From assembly GCA_030435675.1 (NCBI GenBank), contig CM059624.1, positions 6,844,769-6,908,768 of the forward strand: a stretch of DNA of 64,000 nucleotides. Direction: 5' to 3'. The stretch's first letter is position 1. Each line of letters opens with the position of its first letter. Below, in pieces: positions 45,693 to 56,914 of this stretch. Both the position numbers and the translations under genes were made by a program. The notes under the pieces are model-generated. The model made no database searches and was not told the DNA's origin. It worked only from the letters and a program-made list of their open reading frames with translations. Origin of the DNA: Steinernema hermaphroditum (lineage: Eukaryota; Nematoda; Chromadorea; Rhabditida; Steinernematidae).

Positions 45693-47813
45693 GGGGATCT
45701 GCGAATCGACAAAACATCGGAAAAGGTGCTAGACTTCTCTTTGAACCTCTCGACATTGACGAACAGAAGTGGAGAGTCGAAGCGGAACACGCAGATGTCC
45801 TAAAGGCTCTCTCTACTCAGGGCGGCACAAAGATCGCTGAATACGTCGAAGAACTGGACCTCCTTGTAGCGTTCGCAGTCGCGGAACTGATCAGTCGAGT
45901 CGATGTGTCCGAGGATGTGCCATCGGGGCCTATATCTCTCTCATTTAATGCTGCAGAATACGGTGACTTTACCACTGCGTCCTCATGACCGTCGTGAAGA
46001 GGGCGTAGACGATGCCGGCGGCGAGTCCCGGAATCACGTCCCAGGCTACCGTAACCGCGAAACTGACGACCCAGATGCTGAAGTCCATTTTAGACAGCTT
46101 CCAGAGCTTCGGGAGGGCGGAGAGCTTCATGAACATTCCTGTGAGCGCCACTATGATGATGGCGGAGAGGACGCACTGAAGGGGACGTTTCCTGGCGGAC
46201 ATGCACGGACCCTTACCATCGGGAGAGCGTCCAGCCATTGTCCCAAGTAGGCGATCATCGCGACGAGAAGGAGACTCGAGAAAGCGGTGGAGACGAGAGT
46301 CTTCGAGCCGACCTCCACGTTCACCATCGAGCGTCCGAGGGCCGTGGAGGCGGGATAGACCGGGAAGAATCCCGAGGCAATCGACGAGAAGCCGATGGCG
46401 TAGAGCTCCTGAGCGGACGTAGAGGAGGGTAGGGGTGGGGTGGAGACCCACTTGGCGAGCATCCACTTCGTACTTCAGCTTCTTGGCGAACATCTTGGCG
46501 AGGGAGATGTGGACGGCGACGATGACGGCGGCGATTCCGAAGGCGTGCACGATGAGGGACGGGATGAGGGAGAAGGGGGGCAGCTGGGGAGAGGGGAATC
46601 TGGAGGAGACTGCTTGTCGAAGGAGGACTGAACGTACCCCGTGGGAATGTGGTCAACTATCTGGATGTCGAGGTTGTGGTTGAGGTTGCAGACGTATGAG
46701 ATCACAGTGGACATTATCACCTGAAATATGGCTTTAACGGGACCCAAAATATGGATGTAAACTAACCAAGAGGAGCTCGAAGGGGATCGGGACGGGCGAC
46801 CGAAAACGGCTCTTCACGAAAGGATTCACGAACTCCTTCCCGAAGATCAGGAAGGCCATCGAGGCGATCGAGATTCCGAAGGCGTACCAGTTGGTCCTCT
46901 CGATGTTCGCGAGGATATCGTATGTTCTCTAAAGTGACTAGTCCCAGAGCGACAAGGACTGAAGTCTTACCAGGAATACCATCGCGTAGTTTTCGGTCCT
47001 TTCAGGGAGGTCCTTGATGTCGAAGACGTCCTTCAGCTGGGCCACAAGCACCTGGAAGGCGGCGGCCGTCGTGAATCCGGCGACGAGCTGGTCGGAGAAG
47101 TAGGTGGCGATGAAGTCAAGGCGGAGGAAGGCCATAAGGAACTGAAGGACCTACTTGGAAGGGGAGGAGCGCGGCACCCTACCTGTATGATTCCGATGCA
47201 CAGAGTGAGGGAGGAGGTGATCATGATGGTCGTCACTCCTTCTTCTGGGGATACTGTAGCTGTAAGATTGGAGGAGGAAGAGGGTGTGGAGGAGACTCCG
47301 TGAGTCTTCATGAGTGTGGTCACCGCGAGTCCCGTCATGAGACTGACGACGGCGAAGGAGCCGATGGAGTTGTGTCGGGAGGTGCCGAAGACCATGTAGA
47401 AGAGCGGAGGGAAGAAGGAGGTGTAGAGTCCGACGACCGGGTGCACGTGGCTTAACACGGCATAGGCGATGCCTGGAGTCGAAGAATGAAGAAGGATGGA
47501 AGGGCTTGCCTTGCTTGCCTTGGGGGACATGCATGATGCCTACGGTGAGGCCTCCGATGATGTCGTGCATGAGGTCCTGGCGGAAGTCGTACTTCGGGAG
47601 CCATCGGACGATCGGGAAGAAGGACAAGAACGTGGCGAGGAAGGCGCGAAGCGAGGAAAAAGGGGAGTAGTAGGTGCTGAGGGTCTTCTTCGTCCTCCTC
47701 AGCAGTTCGTCCTCCTGCTCGGGTCGAGAGTAGCCGAACTCCGAGTCGAACTCCTCCTGGTTCATCGGAACGCGGTTGGGGAAGAGAGAGTGATAGGATG
47801 GACGTCTGGTCAT
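45689..47813 (-). CDS. SLC26-family anion transporter, copy 2, STAS domain lost
   Basis: Exons 47813-47519, 47472-47183, 47150-46971, 46928-46767, 46720-46638, 46599-46452, 46408-46217, 46175-45973, 45929-45845, 45799-45689. The first nine have exactly the lengths of copy 1 and all frames and splice sites are intact, including the GC-AG first intron. In exon 10 the match ends after VNVERFK at the duplication breakpoint; the frame then runs 16 unrelated codons to TGA. The product would be about 582 aa: a whole membrane core but a STAS domain cut after its first strand. STAS is needed for trafficking and function in many SLC26 proteins, so this copy may be non-functional or altered. Confidence 0.82.
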
Positions 47814-47876
47814 GGTGGAATTCGATAATCCTAATTCGATAAATATACAATCAAAGACCAGAGAACAGAGTGCAGG

Positions 47877-47968
47877 CTTATCAGGAGGGCCTTCTTCGAG
47901 CCTTCGGTCCGCTAAGGCGCTGCACGGCCTTAGCGGGCCGAAGGCTCGAAAAAGGCCTTCCTGATAAG
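47877..47968. repeat. Long hairpin, 42-bp arms, upstream of sulp copy 2
   Basis: Arms 47877-47918 and 47927-47968 pair at 39 of 42 positions plus two G-U pairs, around the same 8-nt loop as copy 1. Compared with copy 1, TTGAAGC/GCTTCAA has become TTCGAGC/GCTCGAA: both arms changed together. It lies 63 bp before the sulp ATG. Confidence 0.85.
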
Positions 47969-49336
47969 GGTGTGCAGTTTAAGGTGCAACGCGCAAAATC
48001 GTTTCTGAAAAGGTGCAATAGGATGCAATAGCAAAGGACACATGTAAAAGAGATACAGTAATGGCTGTTAATCAAAGTGAACTGAAAATACTGCGATCTA
48101 ATTATCGACCTTTGCAGTATGGCTTATGAGTGTTCTTCTCCGGGAGCTAAAAGGCTCATGAACTGCTTTTCAACGTTTTCCGACGTTTCCATCTCTGAAG
48201 CAGCATGTCTATACCATTCTCATCCTTCTTCAAATCTTGTTCGGACATCCCGGATTTGCGGGAGTGTCGCTTATTCAGTTCATTACAACTGGAGTAAGCG
48301 CAGAAGCAGTGCACAGTTGATTTTCATCTGAACGTTGAAAAATCTCCTGACCCAGAGAGTTTTTTCATGGATTTTGAATTTTCAGTGACTCTTCCCTCTT
48401 ATAGACAAATCGACTATCCGAGCAAGCGATCCAAAAGACACCGAGGATCGACCAATAAAACAGGACTCAACCAAAGGGCTCAAATTTTAAAATCAGTCAG
48501 AATTTACGAAATCGCTTCCAGAAACACAAAATGTACTCCAAAAAAATCATCCGATGCAACAGTGGCCGGATAGATAGCCCATGGAACAGTTGCGACCTTG
48601 ATCATGCCAAGAGCACACCCTACTTACATCAGCTGGTGATCTTCCTTGGGAACAGAGAGAAACATAGCAAGTATAACATTGCTGTCCCGTGTTCATAGGC
48701 GGTGAAGCGAACGAGTCGAACCACATAAGCCAAACTGAGCCGGCTTCGCTGGTCAGAGGACGCGTTCTATCTTTGCAAAAAAATGAAATTCGTGCTCACC
48801 ACTAAATTACTAATAAGCATTTTAAGCTACAGCGGTCCAAACACTAATGAAGTTCATCAATCAATCTAGTCGGGCGGGGTTAAGTAGCTTCATCAATCAA
48901 TTCAAAAGCTTTTTCCCACCTGAAAAACCATTAACAGGATGAATTCTGGTTTTTAAATGTGTGTGAACGCCCTTAAGTTCCTTATTGGCGCCGTTATCTC
49001 GGTAAGCTCTACGCTGTGGCCAGGGCCACCTACATCTTCCGGCCTGTAGTGACCTAGCAACGTCATAAGTCAGAAGTTCAGAAATGAAGAGCTGTAAGTG
49101 ATGTTCGGTGCAAGAAGATAGCGAAGAGGAAGGGCTGAGCTGTCACCAAAATGTGATGTTTGGCAAGAAACTCTTTGTGAACTGAAGGTGCCTGATGAAC
49201 TGCCTGTTTACCTGCGATTAAGACACACAAGCGGCTGTGTCCTTCAGCTTATGACTGTTCCTCCCTATTGATATTATGTGATTTTCGATTTTCGAGTGAA
49301 CGCCGATCGATTCTTCTGTTCGCCCCCTTCCTCCAG

Positions 49337-49350
49337 GTCCCCATGGCAAC
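49337..49350 (+). promoter_or_regulatory. X-box (RFX/DAF-19 site) of bbs-2 copy 2
   Basis: GTCCCCATGGCAAC, identical to the site in copy 1, again 60 bp before the ATG, although nearby sequence carries an insertion (TGTTCGCCCCCTTC) relative to copy 1. Confidence 0.85.
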
Positions 49351-49409
49351 GCGTCCCAACTGTCACCACCTCGCGCAGCTCTCCTCATTTCCAGCTTCCA
49401 GCGGCCAAG

Positions 49410-51824
49410 ATGATGGCCGAAGAAAGGTAATCCTCCCTCTTCTCCTCCCACCTCTAGCGATAGATTCAGAACGGAATTCGACATCTCCGAAGTGCAGTTG
49501 GCGCCTTTCGGCCACCGTATCAATCCGAGATGCGTGACCAAGGGCCAGGTGGACGAACGCCCCGCCGGACTCATCGCCGGCACCGCCACCCACAAAGTCG
49601 TGTCCAATCGCACTGGTGAGTCCTCGTGGGGGGTCGGAACAAGAGAAACTCTTGAGACATGGTGCTGAACGTGAACGAGGCGATTAAATGCGTTGCGACA
49701 GCCAGGATCAACACTGCCTATGACATTCTGATCGTCGGAACGACGTCCCAAGTCATGGCCTACGACGTGCACAACAACACGACACTCTTCCAGAAGGACG
49801 TTCCCGCTTCTGGACGGTCACCGGAGACAACGTGGATCTGTGTGACTTCGACGACGACCAGGAGAACGAGGTACTTGAGGAGCGCTGCCCCCCCCCCTCC
49901 TACCACTGTTCAGCTTCTCATCGGATCGGACAGCTTCGACATCCGCGTCTTCAAAGGCGACCAGATGTTCGTGGAGATCTCGGAGACGGACAGCGTCGTC
50001 TGCTTGAGGACGATAGGGAACGGCAACTTCGGCTACGCCCTCAAGAGCGGCAGTCTCGGGGTGTACAAGTACATGAAGAGGGGCTGGAAGGTGAAGACGA
50101 AGAGCTCCGTCTTCCAGCTGGAAGTGACGAGAAACGGAGAGGCGATGCTCTGTGGCTGGACGACCGGAAAGGTACACCCCTGTCCTCTTCGTGGATGAAC
50201 TCAGAGTTGCAGATAGAAGTGAGGGACGTGAAGACGGGGAACCTTCTAGCGAAGACGAGCACCAACTTTGAGATCTCGGGCCTCCTGCTCACCCAGGAGA
50301 GCGAGGAGGCGCTCGTGCCTCTGGAGTTCGCGACGGTCTCCTCCAACGGACACGTCTCCCAGATGACCATGGACAAGTCGAACAAGCAGAAGGACGAGAG
50401 GGCCGCCGAGTTGCACGACTTCGGAGTGCGCAAACACCAGATCTTGGTCGGGGATCGGGGCGCTTTTGAGTTACGGTAGACGATGTTTAGGTGGAGCTGA
50501 AGAACTACGAACAAACAACGGGACACGAACAGGACAGCGAGCCCCAGATCGACGTAGGCGTGCGCGGCCCCTGTTCAGAAGATGTGGGCGCATTCAGGTG
50601 AATTCTGTGGTGAACACAGAGACGGCGATCAACACGGACTACTCGCCGCCTGTGTTCCAACTTCAGCAGTCGGTGATGCCCGAGACCTCCGTGATCAGGA
50701 TGGTTATCTTGAGCGGAGAGTCGATATTCCCTTCGGAAGCCCACATCATGTAGGGTTCCCTCAAACATCTAGAGTATTCATACAGTATTCAGACATCCCA
50801 ACAGCAACTTCTCGAGCATGATGAACATCGACCTGATGCCAGAGAAGGACGTGGCCGTGAATTTGAACATCAAAACCGTCGTTGGATTCCCGAATAGGTA
50901 ACGACGATGACTCTGATCAGTCGAGCGCCTCCTTTCAGCACACAGTTCCACGTCTTCGAAGCCGAAGCATATCTCCCGAGGTTTTCGATGTACGCTGCCT
51001 GCGACGACAAACTGCCCGATCCTCAGGGAAGAGTCGAATTCCTTCTGAAAGAGAAACCGGAAAAGATCTCGCTGTGGATCCAGGAGAACTTTCTGCACCA
51101 CGAAGGCGTCCAGGTGGAGAACGAAGAACTGAACGTACGCTTCTTCGACATCAGGAAGAGCGCCGTATTGAAGATCCACATGAACAAGGAGGGAAAGGTG
51201 GGCTGGGAAATGCTTCTTCTCTTGTCCTATCGCCCACTGCAGGTCGAAATCATGACTGACGACTTCGAGCTCGCCGGGAACCTGATCCAGGCGATTTCGG
51301 AGACTCTCCAGCTGGACGTCCTCAGGAGCAAAGCGGAGTTTCCAGCCGTGGCCGAGGAGATCGGAGAAATCGCCGCAATGGTACTGTCTTCTGCCCAGCT
51401 AAAAGACTATTTCTCTTCAGCTTCACGACCTGTACACGATCAACGAGAAGTTGTCGACCGAATGGGCCGAGAAGAGTTCCATCGTGAGGCAGTGCGTGCT
51501 CCGCTCGGAGGATTACCTCATGACCAACCAGATCAAGTTGGCGCGGAAGCACTACGTGAAGCTGATGCAGCTGAACGACGCGATGGTCGTCGACTGGACG
51601 GTGAGGCGGAGCAACAAGGAGCGACTCTGGGCGATGCTGCGACAGCTCCACAAGATCATGGACAAGAGCGCCAGGCTCAGAGGTCAGGCTCAGTCGGGGG
51701 TACTTGGAGAAAGAGTCTCTATTTAGTGGGAGAACCGGCGACGCAACTCATCGCCGCCTGCAGAGAAGCGCTGCGGAACCAGAACTTCACCGTCCTTCCC
51801 AAGATTCTACTTCACGGCGTCTGA
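49410..51824 (+). CDS. bbs-2: BBS2 copy 2, internally deleted in the propeller
   Basis: Exons 49410-49426, 49458-49615, 49657-50171 (fused), 50213-50446, 50491-50553, 50598-50749, 50793-50897, 50939-51197, 51243-51380, 51421-51682, 51727-51824; about 666 aa in this model. A 155-nt deletion (34081-34235 of copy 1) removed the end of exon 3, an intron and the start of exon 4; a 9-nt deletion follows. The exon frame is then shifted by one. If the next 43-nt intron (49871-49913) is spliced as in copy 1, the protein is truncated; if it is kept, the frame is restored into LLIGSDSFDIRVF and the full C-terminal half follows. The bridge is about 36 unrelated residues with a poly-Pro run. All other splice sites are intact. 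Confidence 0.75.
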
Positions 51825-51850
51825 TGTATTTGAAATGGCAATATTTCACA

Positions 51851-51856
51851 AATAAA
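51851..51856 (+). terminator. Polyadenylation signal AATAAA of bbs-2 copy 2
   Basis: AATAAA 26 nt past the TGA, homologous to the signal of copy 1. Confidence 0.65.
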
Positions 51857-53102
51857 GTCCGTTCATTTTTATCGCATGGAGAGGCAAGAACGTCAAGAGG
51901 AGAGTTTCTCGTCTTTGGAGGTGAGGGATGTTCAAACAATGAAGGCAAGGGCACTGGAAATTCCAAAGCTTTCCAAGAAGACTTGATGAATCTAAAAATG
52001 CAAGATTACTTCCAACATCCTGTACGCATTATCTGAAATATGGCACATGTAGCCATGGTTTCTCACCCACTGCGCGTTCTTTCTATGGCATTTCTTGGCG
52101 CCGTAAAATTGCTATTGTCCTTCTTTCTTAATCCAAACGCGAGATATGTACGAAGATTCCAGCTTACCAAAGGTGATCCGCCTTTTGTTTTTAACCGAAA
52201 TTTTGATTTTTGGACAATCTCCATAGTTTCTCAATTTTAAAACTCAATTTTATTTTATCTTTATGCGATGTCTGTTCGCAGAGAACCTTCGATGGATTAG
52301 TTCTTCTTCGGAGCCTTTCGACCGCATCACTGTTAATTCCTTTCTACTACTTGTCGCTTGGGGTGTGCCATTTACATGAATGGACCTCTGGTTGACCGGT
52401 TGCAATCAGATGATCAGTCAAAGGAATTCAATATACTTACTCCAAGTACAATAAACAAACAATGCGAAAGCGATTCCGGTGGAGACGTTGCCGTGGGGCA
52501 CAGCGGGTGAAGCGGAATCGGTACTTCTGCTTGGCATGGCGGTCTTGAAGCCTTCTTGGCAAGATATTTGAATTCACTTCTAGATCATTCGCAAAAATAC
52601 AAAAAAATGATTGATAAGAGCATCTGAAACGTTGTGTAAATGGAGCATTCTTTTTTGTCAGTTCAATGAAGCGATGTTTCCCAATCCGACTTATCAATGA
52701 AGCGCTTCTTTCAAGAAAGTCCAATAAGACCGAAAATTGACCTTTGCCCATGCGAAAAGCCTTCCTTTGACCCCTCCTCTCCACGCGTCAAATCCGCTCT
52801 ACATCCCCTTTACGGTTTAATAAATCAATTAATCACTCGACTGCACCCTTCCCTCCCTAATGACGTTGTTATTTCACGTGGCTCTCGGAGAGCGCTTCCG
52901 CTCCGAGGAGAATCCTTTCTCCGCGCTTTCACTCGCCGCCGTCTTCATTCAGCGCCGCGATTTGATTTTCGACGTCCATCGCCTCGGGCCAATCCAATTT
53001 CGCGCTTCTGTTCGCTTTTGCGCGACGAACGCCTCACTTCGCTTCTGAGCGCGGTGGGATCATCCCGATCGACCCGTAGAAGTAGGTTTGTCCTCTTCGA
53101 TT

Positions 53103-53210
53103 ATGAACTCCTTCTTGACCACTGACCCCACATCGCCTGTGGGGCATTTGGGCGGAAACGCCGCCCCTTACGACCCAACTCCTTCCCTAACACAAGCGGG
53201 GGTCGCCGTG
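53103..53210 (+). CDS. Possible short first exon
   Basis: The ATG at 53103 opens MNSFLTTDPTSPVGHLGG and stays in frame to GTCGCC|gtgaat, a plausible donor. The peptide is Pro/Thr/Gly-rich, as in the N-terminus of a transcription factor, but no partner exon is visible and the composition is not diagnostic. Confidence 0.2.
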
Positions 53211-56200
53211 AATCGCTGCAGAAGTCGCCCTGAGTCGATCGATACGGTAGAAGGCGACATCGAAACTCATTTCCGCCGCGAAATTCGATTTCGCTTATCA
53301 CCGCGGCGATCCGATTCATTAGCGCCGCGGCGAAATCGAAACGCTAAATGAACCTTGCGGCGCCTCGTTTGATTTAGGGCTGCGCCAGAGGAACCAAATG
53401 TTGCGCTCTTAGGGAGTTTCGGTTTTCCACTTGAGTGCTTGCAGCTCGGCTTCCTTTGGGTGAGTCCTCTCTTTAAGGCATATTTAGAGAATAGGTAATT
53501 TTCATCGGGCTCTGACCCCTTTTATGAATTGGTCCTTGAATGGAATCTACCATCGCTCTGCCCCTAGTTTCCTCGATGTGACGACATGTGTAACTTACTC
53601 CTAAATTTCCCAAATTCCAATTCTTCTGAAGTGTGCAGGACCTTGTAATATTCCAGTCTGCCTCATTCGCTCAACAAAAAGTCCAATGATGTGTCATGAA
53701 ACAGAAACGAAACAGCCCACCCCATCAAGTACGGTACCTTCACCTCCTTTTGTGCTATGTTTCGGACGATCATTCCAAAGAAGATCTTCCATTCAAGCGC
53801 TGTTTTTGTGCAAAACTACCGTATTCCGGTGCAATCATTTCGCTTTCTGACTCCAAACAGGATTTTTGATTCCAAATCCACAACATGCACACCTTCCAAC
53901 TCCATCGTCACTCCATCGCCCCAGAACCCTAATCCAATTACGTCGATCCCACCTGTTCCCCTCCCCTCCTCGGATCCTTTTCTCCCGCCGGACCTCCCGA
54001 GGACCCTTCAACCCTCCCTTCAGGGTGGTCCTCGGGCCAGCTTCCTTCTCGGCGCCTTGTTTTCGCTCATCAAACGTCGCGAGGCGTCAGTCTTGGCGCG
54101 CTAATGAAGCACGCGTATCGCCAATCGAATTTCCCGCCTCGCGGCCCGACTTGCCACTGACATTAGGCGTGGAGTCGCCTCGTTGTCTCCAAATAATCGC
54201 CCCGGGCGCGAGAACAACAGAGTGCAATTAAATGAAATTAGGGTGAAATCACGACTCGCGCGCCCAAATGCGATTAGAGGTTTATGGGTGCGCGGAGAGG
54301 GAATCTCGCCTCAGGACAAACAGCACATTAAGCGGCGATGGCCACGAGTCTTCGGAGACGGAAGGAAGCGAGGAGGGGCCTAGAGGTCGTGGTCACTTAG
54401 TGCACTTGCCGGCCCAGTGGAGCCGGCATCTCCACAATAAGCTCTCCTTCCTGGCTATCGGTTCAGTCATCGGCGTTTTTCTGTTTCAAGATTAACTAGG
54501 TTTCTTTTCGCCCCTTCATAGGCTCTTTCTGAATGATTTTATCTGTATATGGGGCAAAAGTTCGATTCTCTTCTAAACCAAGAAAACTAAATGGATCTTT
54601 CGCCCTGAAGGACAGTGCAGTCCGTGCCACTTGAATCATACACGGAGAACTGCTGCTTTTTGACTTTTTCCAGATCCCATTAGAAGAAACAGGTGAAGCA
54701 CACCGTCTGCCTCTATTTTTACAGAGTGCACTGCAAACTGAATGCAGAGGACTTCTTCGAGTAGTTCCTCCATAGAAAGAGTCTTCCTGTGCTATGTTTT
54801 AGTTGCATCCGATAAGTGGCAAGTGTCCTAAACGATCGTAAGCTTTTCCCCCACCTTTTTCCCCCAAACGTTGTCTTGAAGACCAGAGAAGCGAGATCAT
54901 GGAGCTGAACCAGGACTTTCTCAGAAAGATCTAAAAATTTCGTTCAAAAATCGGTTTTCTTCGTCCAAAAACAATCTGCAAATTGCCCTTGAGGTCGCAG
55001 GCTTGTCCAGGCCGTAAGTGCTCTTTGCAACGCATAACCGGCCCCGGGCGAATTGTTTATTTTGCCTCCCCCTGGCGTTCTCCTTCAAGCGGAAAACATT
55101 TCGCCTTTCGACGCCGACAGAGGCGACTTCGCGGAACTCCGATTTCCTTCTTCGGCCCGGGACCCTACGATTCGCGTCCAGGTCGAGAAGTAGCCAGGGG
55201 ACCGTCTCCCCTCTGACCTCACTCCATCCATCAGGCGCCGTTTTGTCGCATTCTTATAAATAGGTAATCTGGTCCATTCCGCGGCGGTCGACGATTAATC
55301 GTGGCGACGCGTGTGACAATCCCTCAAATCCCCTTATCGGCGATTTATCATCTGAGCGGAGCCTGTTCCGCCCTCCCGCCAGTGTTGCTTCGTCCACTTC
55401 GGCCCTTTCCTGGCCCGATCGTGGCGAGACACTTCCGCGCCAATAATTAAACGGAGGTGTACACGCCTGCACTGACTTCTATCGCTGACCTCTTTTAATA
55501 ACGGATTGAATTTGGCTGCTAATCCAATCGTTTTCGGATTGGTTTCTGTAATCGATGGCCTTTCGATTTTTCTTTATCCTTCAGTGTCTCTCGTAAAGTG
55601 CGTCCTCTGCATCTGTTTTTTTGTGAAGTAATCTTCGTAATTTAACGTCTGAAATCCACATTTAGATCCCCTCGAGATCTTCCGATCTTTCATTTAACTT
55701 TTTTCATGCTTTAAAATCATAGATTTGTGATATACGGGCCAATTACATTTTTCAATAATCATCTGATTTGAATTTCAATCGCAAAATGAAATTCAGTTTA
55801 CAAGCCTAATCGCCTATATAAATGACATTACGTCATGCAAGGTTGTGGCACAAGGAGGTACTTCACACTGTAGCCGCGGGTTTTCATCATTTTTCATCAG
55901 CGATTCTATCAGTGTGCGTCCTCTTCAGTGCGGCAAAGTGCTGCTGATGTATATAAAAACGGGACTATATTCGATTGGCTCCCGTGTGTACCAAATTATC
56001 TTTTGTATGACGATCGGCCAGGTATGACCCTCGATTCATGTCGTAGACCGGTGTATAAAAGTTAGAGCTTGTCGCCTCTGCTATGTAGAGATGAGGGGCA
56101 CGACGTGATCACCAAGAGAACGCTCGACCAATCGCTGTGCACACAGAACCAAGACGGAATCCTAAATTGCAACCAATCAACACAATTCACTGCCAGAGCT

Positions 56201-56673
56201 GTCTAGACTCGATCATCTTAGACTATCCTAGAAGACACTTGAAACATACTGAATTTAGCAAGTCGATGCGTTGAGTCAGTTCACTGGTCACCTATTTTAG
56301 TAAAAACTGTTTCTTATTTAATTGCAGAAGAAACATAGTAAGACGAACTACACCACCTTTTCTCTTTGCATTGCATGACCATAGTCCCAGGGGATTAGCA
56401 ACTCAGTCGCCTGGGGATATTGCACAGGGTGTAGTTAAGATGAACCCAGTTGCTGATCGATCTTCCTCATTTTTGCTTGTGCTCCTTTTCTGTCTTCTCT
56501 TCTGCCTGTTAGGTAAACCCCCAGTCAATCTGGAGAACTCGAAAATCTGAGAACGGCGAAAGTGGCGTCGAAAGTGAACTCGCGCAATCAATAAAGTTGT
56601 GTCGAAGTTGTCGGAGTGATTAATGTCGGTGCGTCACGGCTTCGAAGATTCGGGCTGCTTGTTCCCGCCGAAT

Positions 56674-56914
56674 TCACTCTGCCTTGTTATCTCCCGGGTA
56701 GTTTACGAGTTCGCGCTTTGTCTTCCGCCCCTTGATGAGCTCACTTTGCAGATCTCGATCCCAATTGCCCTCGAAAAGATGAATGTGGAGGAGATGAGCT
56801 GAAGAGACCAATGAAAGAACCGATCCTCCTCGTCCTTCTTGTGCTCGAAGTCGCCGTGGAACGGGTCGTCGGCTCGTGGCGGGACCGCCATCCCCAGACG
56901 CGACAGGATCGTTA
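56674..56914 (-). CDS. Possible two-exon 3' gene end, unidentified
   Basis: On the minus strand an exon from about 56914 to 56809 reads TILSRLGMAVPPRADDPFHG then FEHKKDEEDRFFHW, following a CTTACAG acceptor. A second frame at 56769-56674 reads GNWDRDLQSELIKG to ELVNYPGDNKAE and a stop, after a TTTTCGAG acceptor. Both look protein-like, but their phases do not join by the simplest splice, so the model is incomplete. Not recognised. Confidence 0.3.

Larger units (their letters stand above)
45741..52908 (+). repeat. Segmental duplication, copy 2 (about 7.2 kb)
   Basis: Direct repeat of 30018-37230. Internal differences include a 155-nt and a 9-nt deletion in bbs-2, small indels in introns, and greater change in the sulp/bbs-2 intergenic part and the 3' flank (51.9-52.7 kb). 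The right edge, CGCTTCCGCTCCGAGG, is followed here by AGAATCC and in copy 1 by CCCGAAT. Confidence 0.93.

Noticed and set aside
53103..53210. MNSFL start reminiscent of vertebrate Hox1 N-termini
   Set aside because: Five residues are not evidence; no homeobox or hexapeptide follows in the window.
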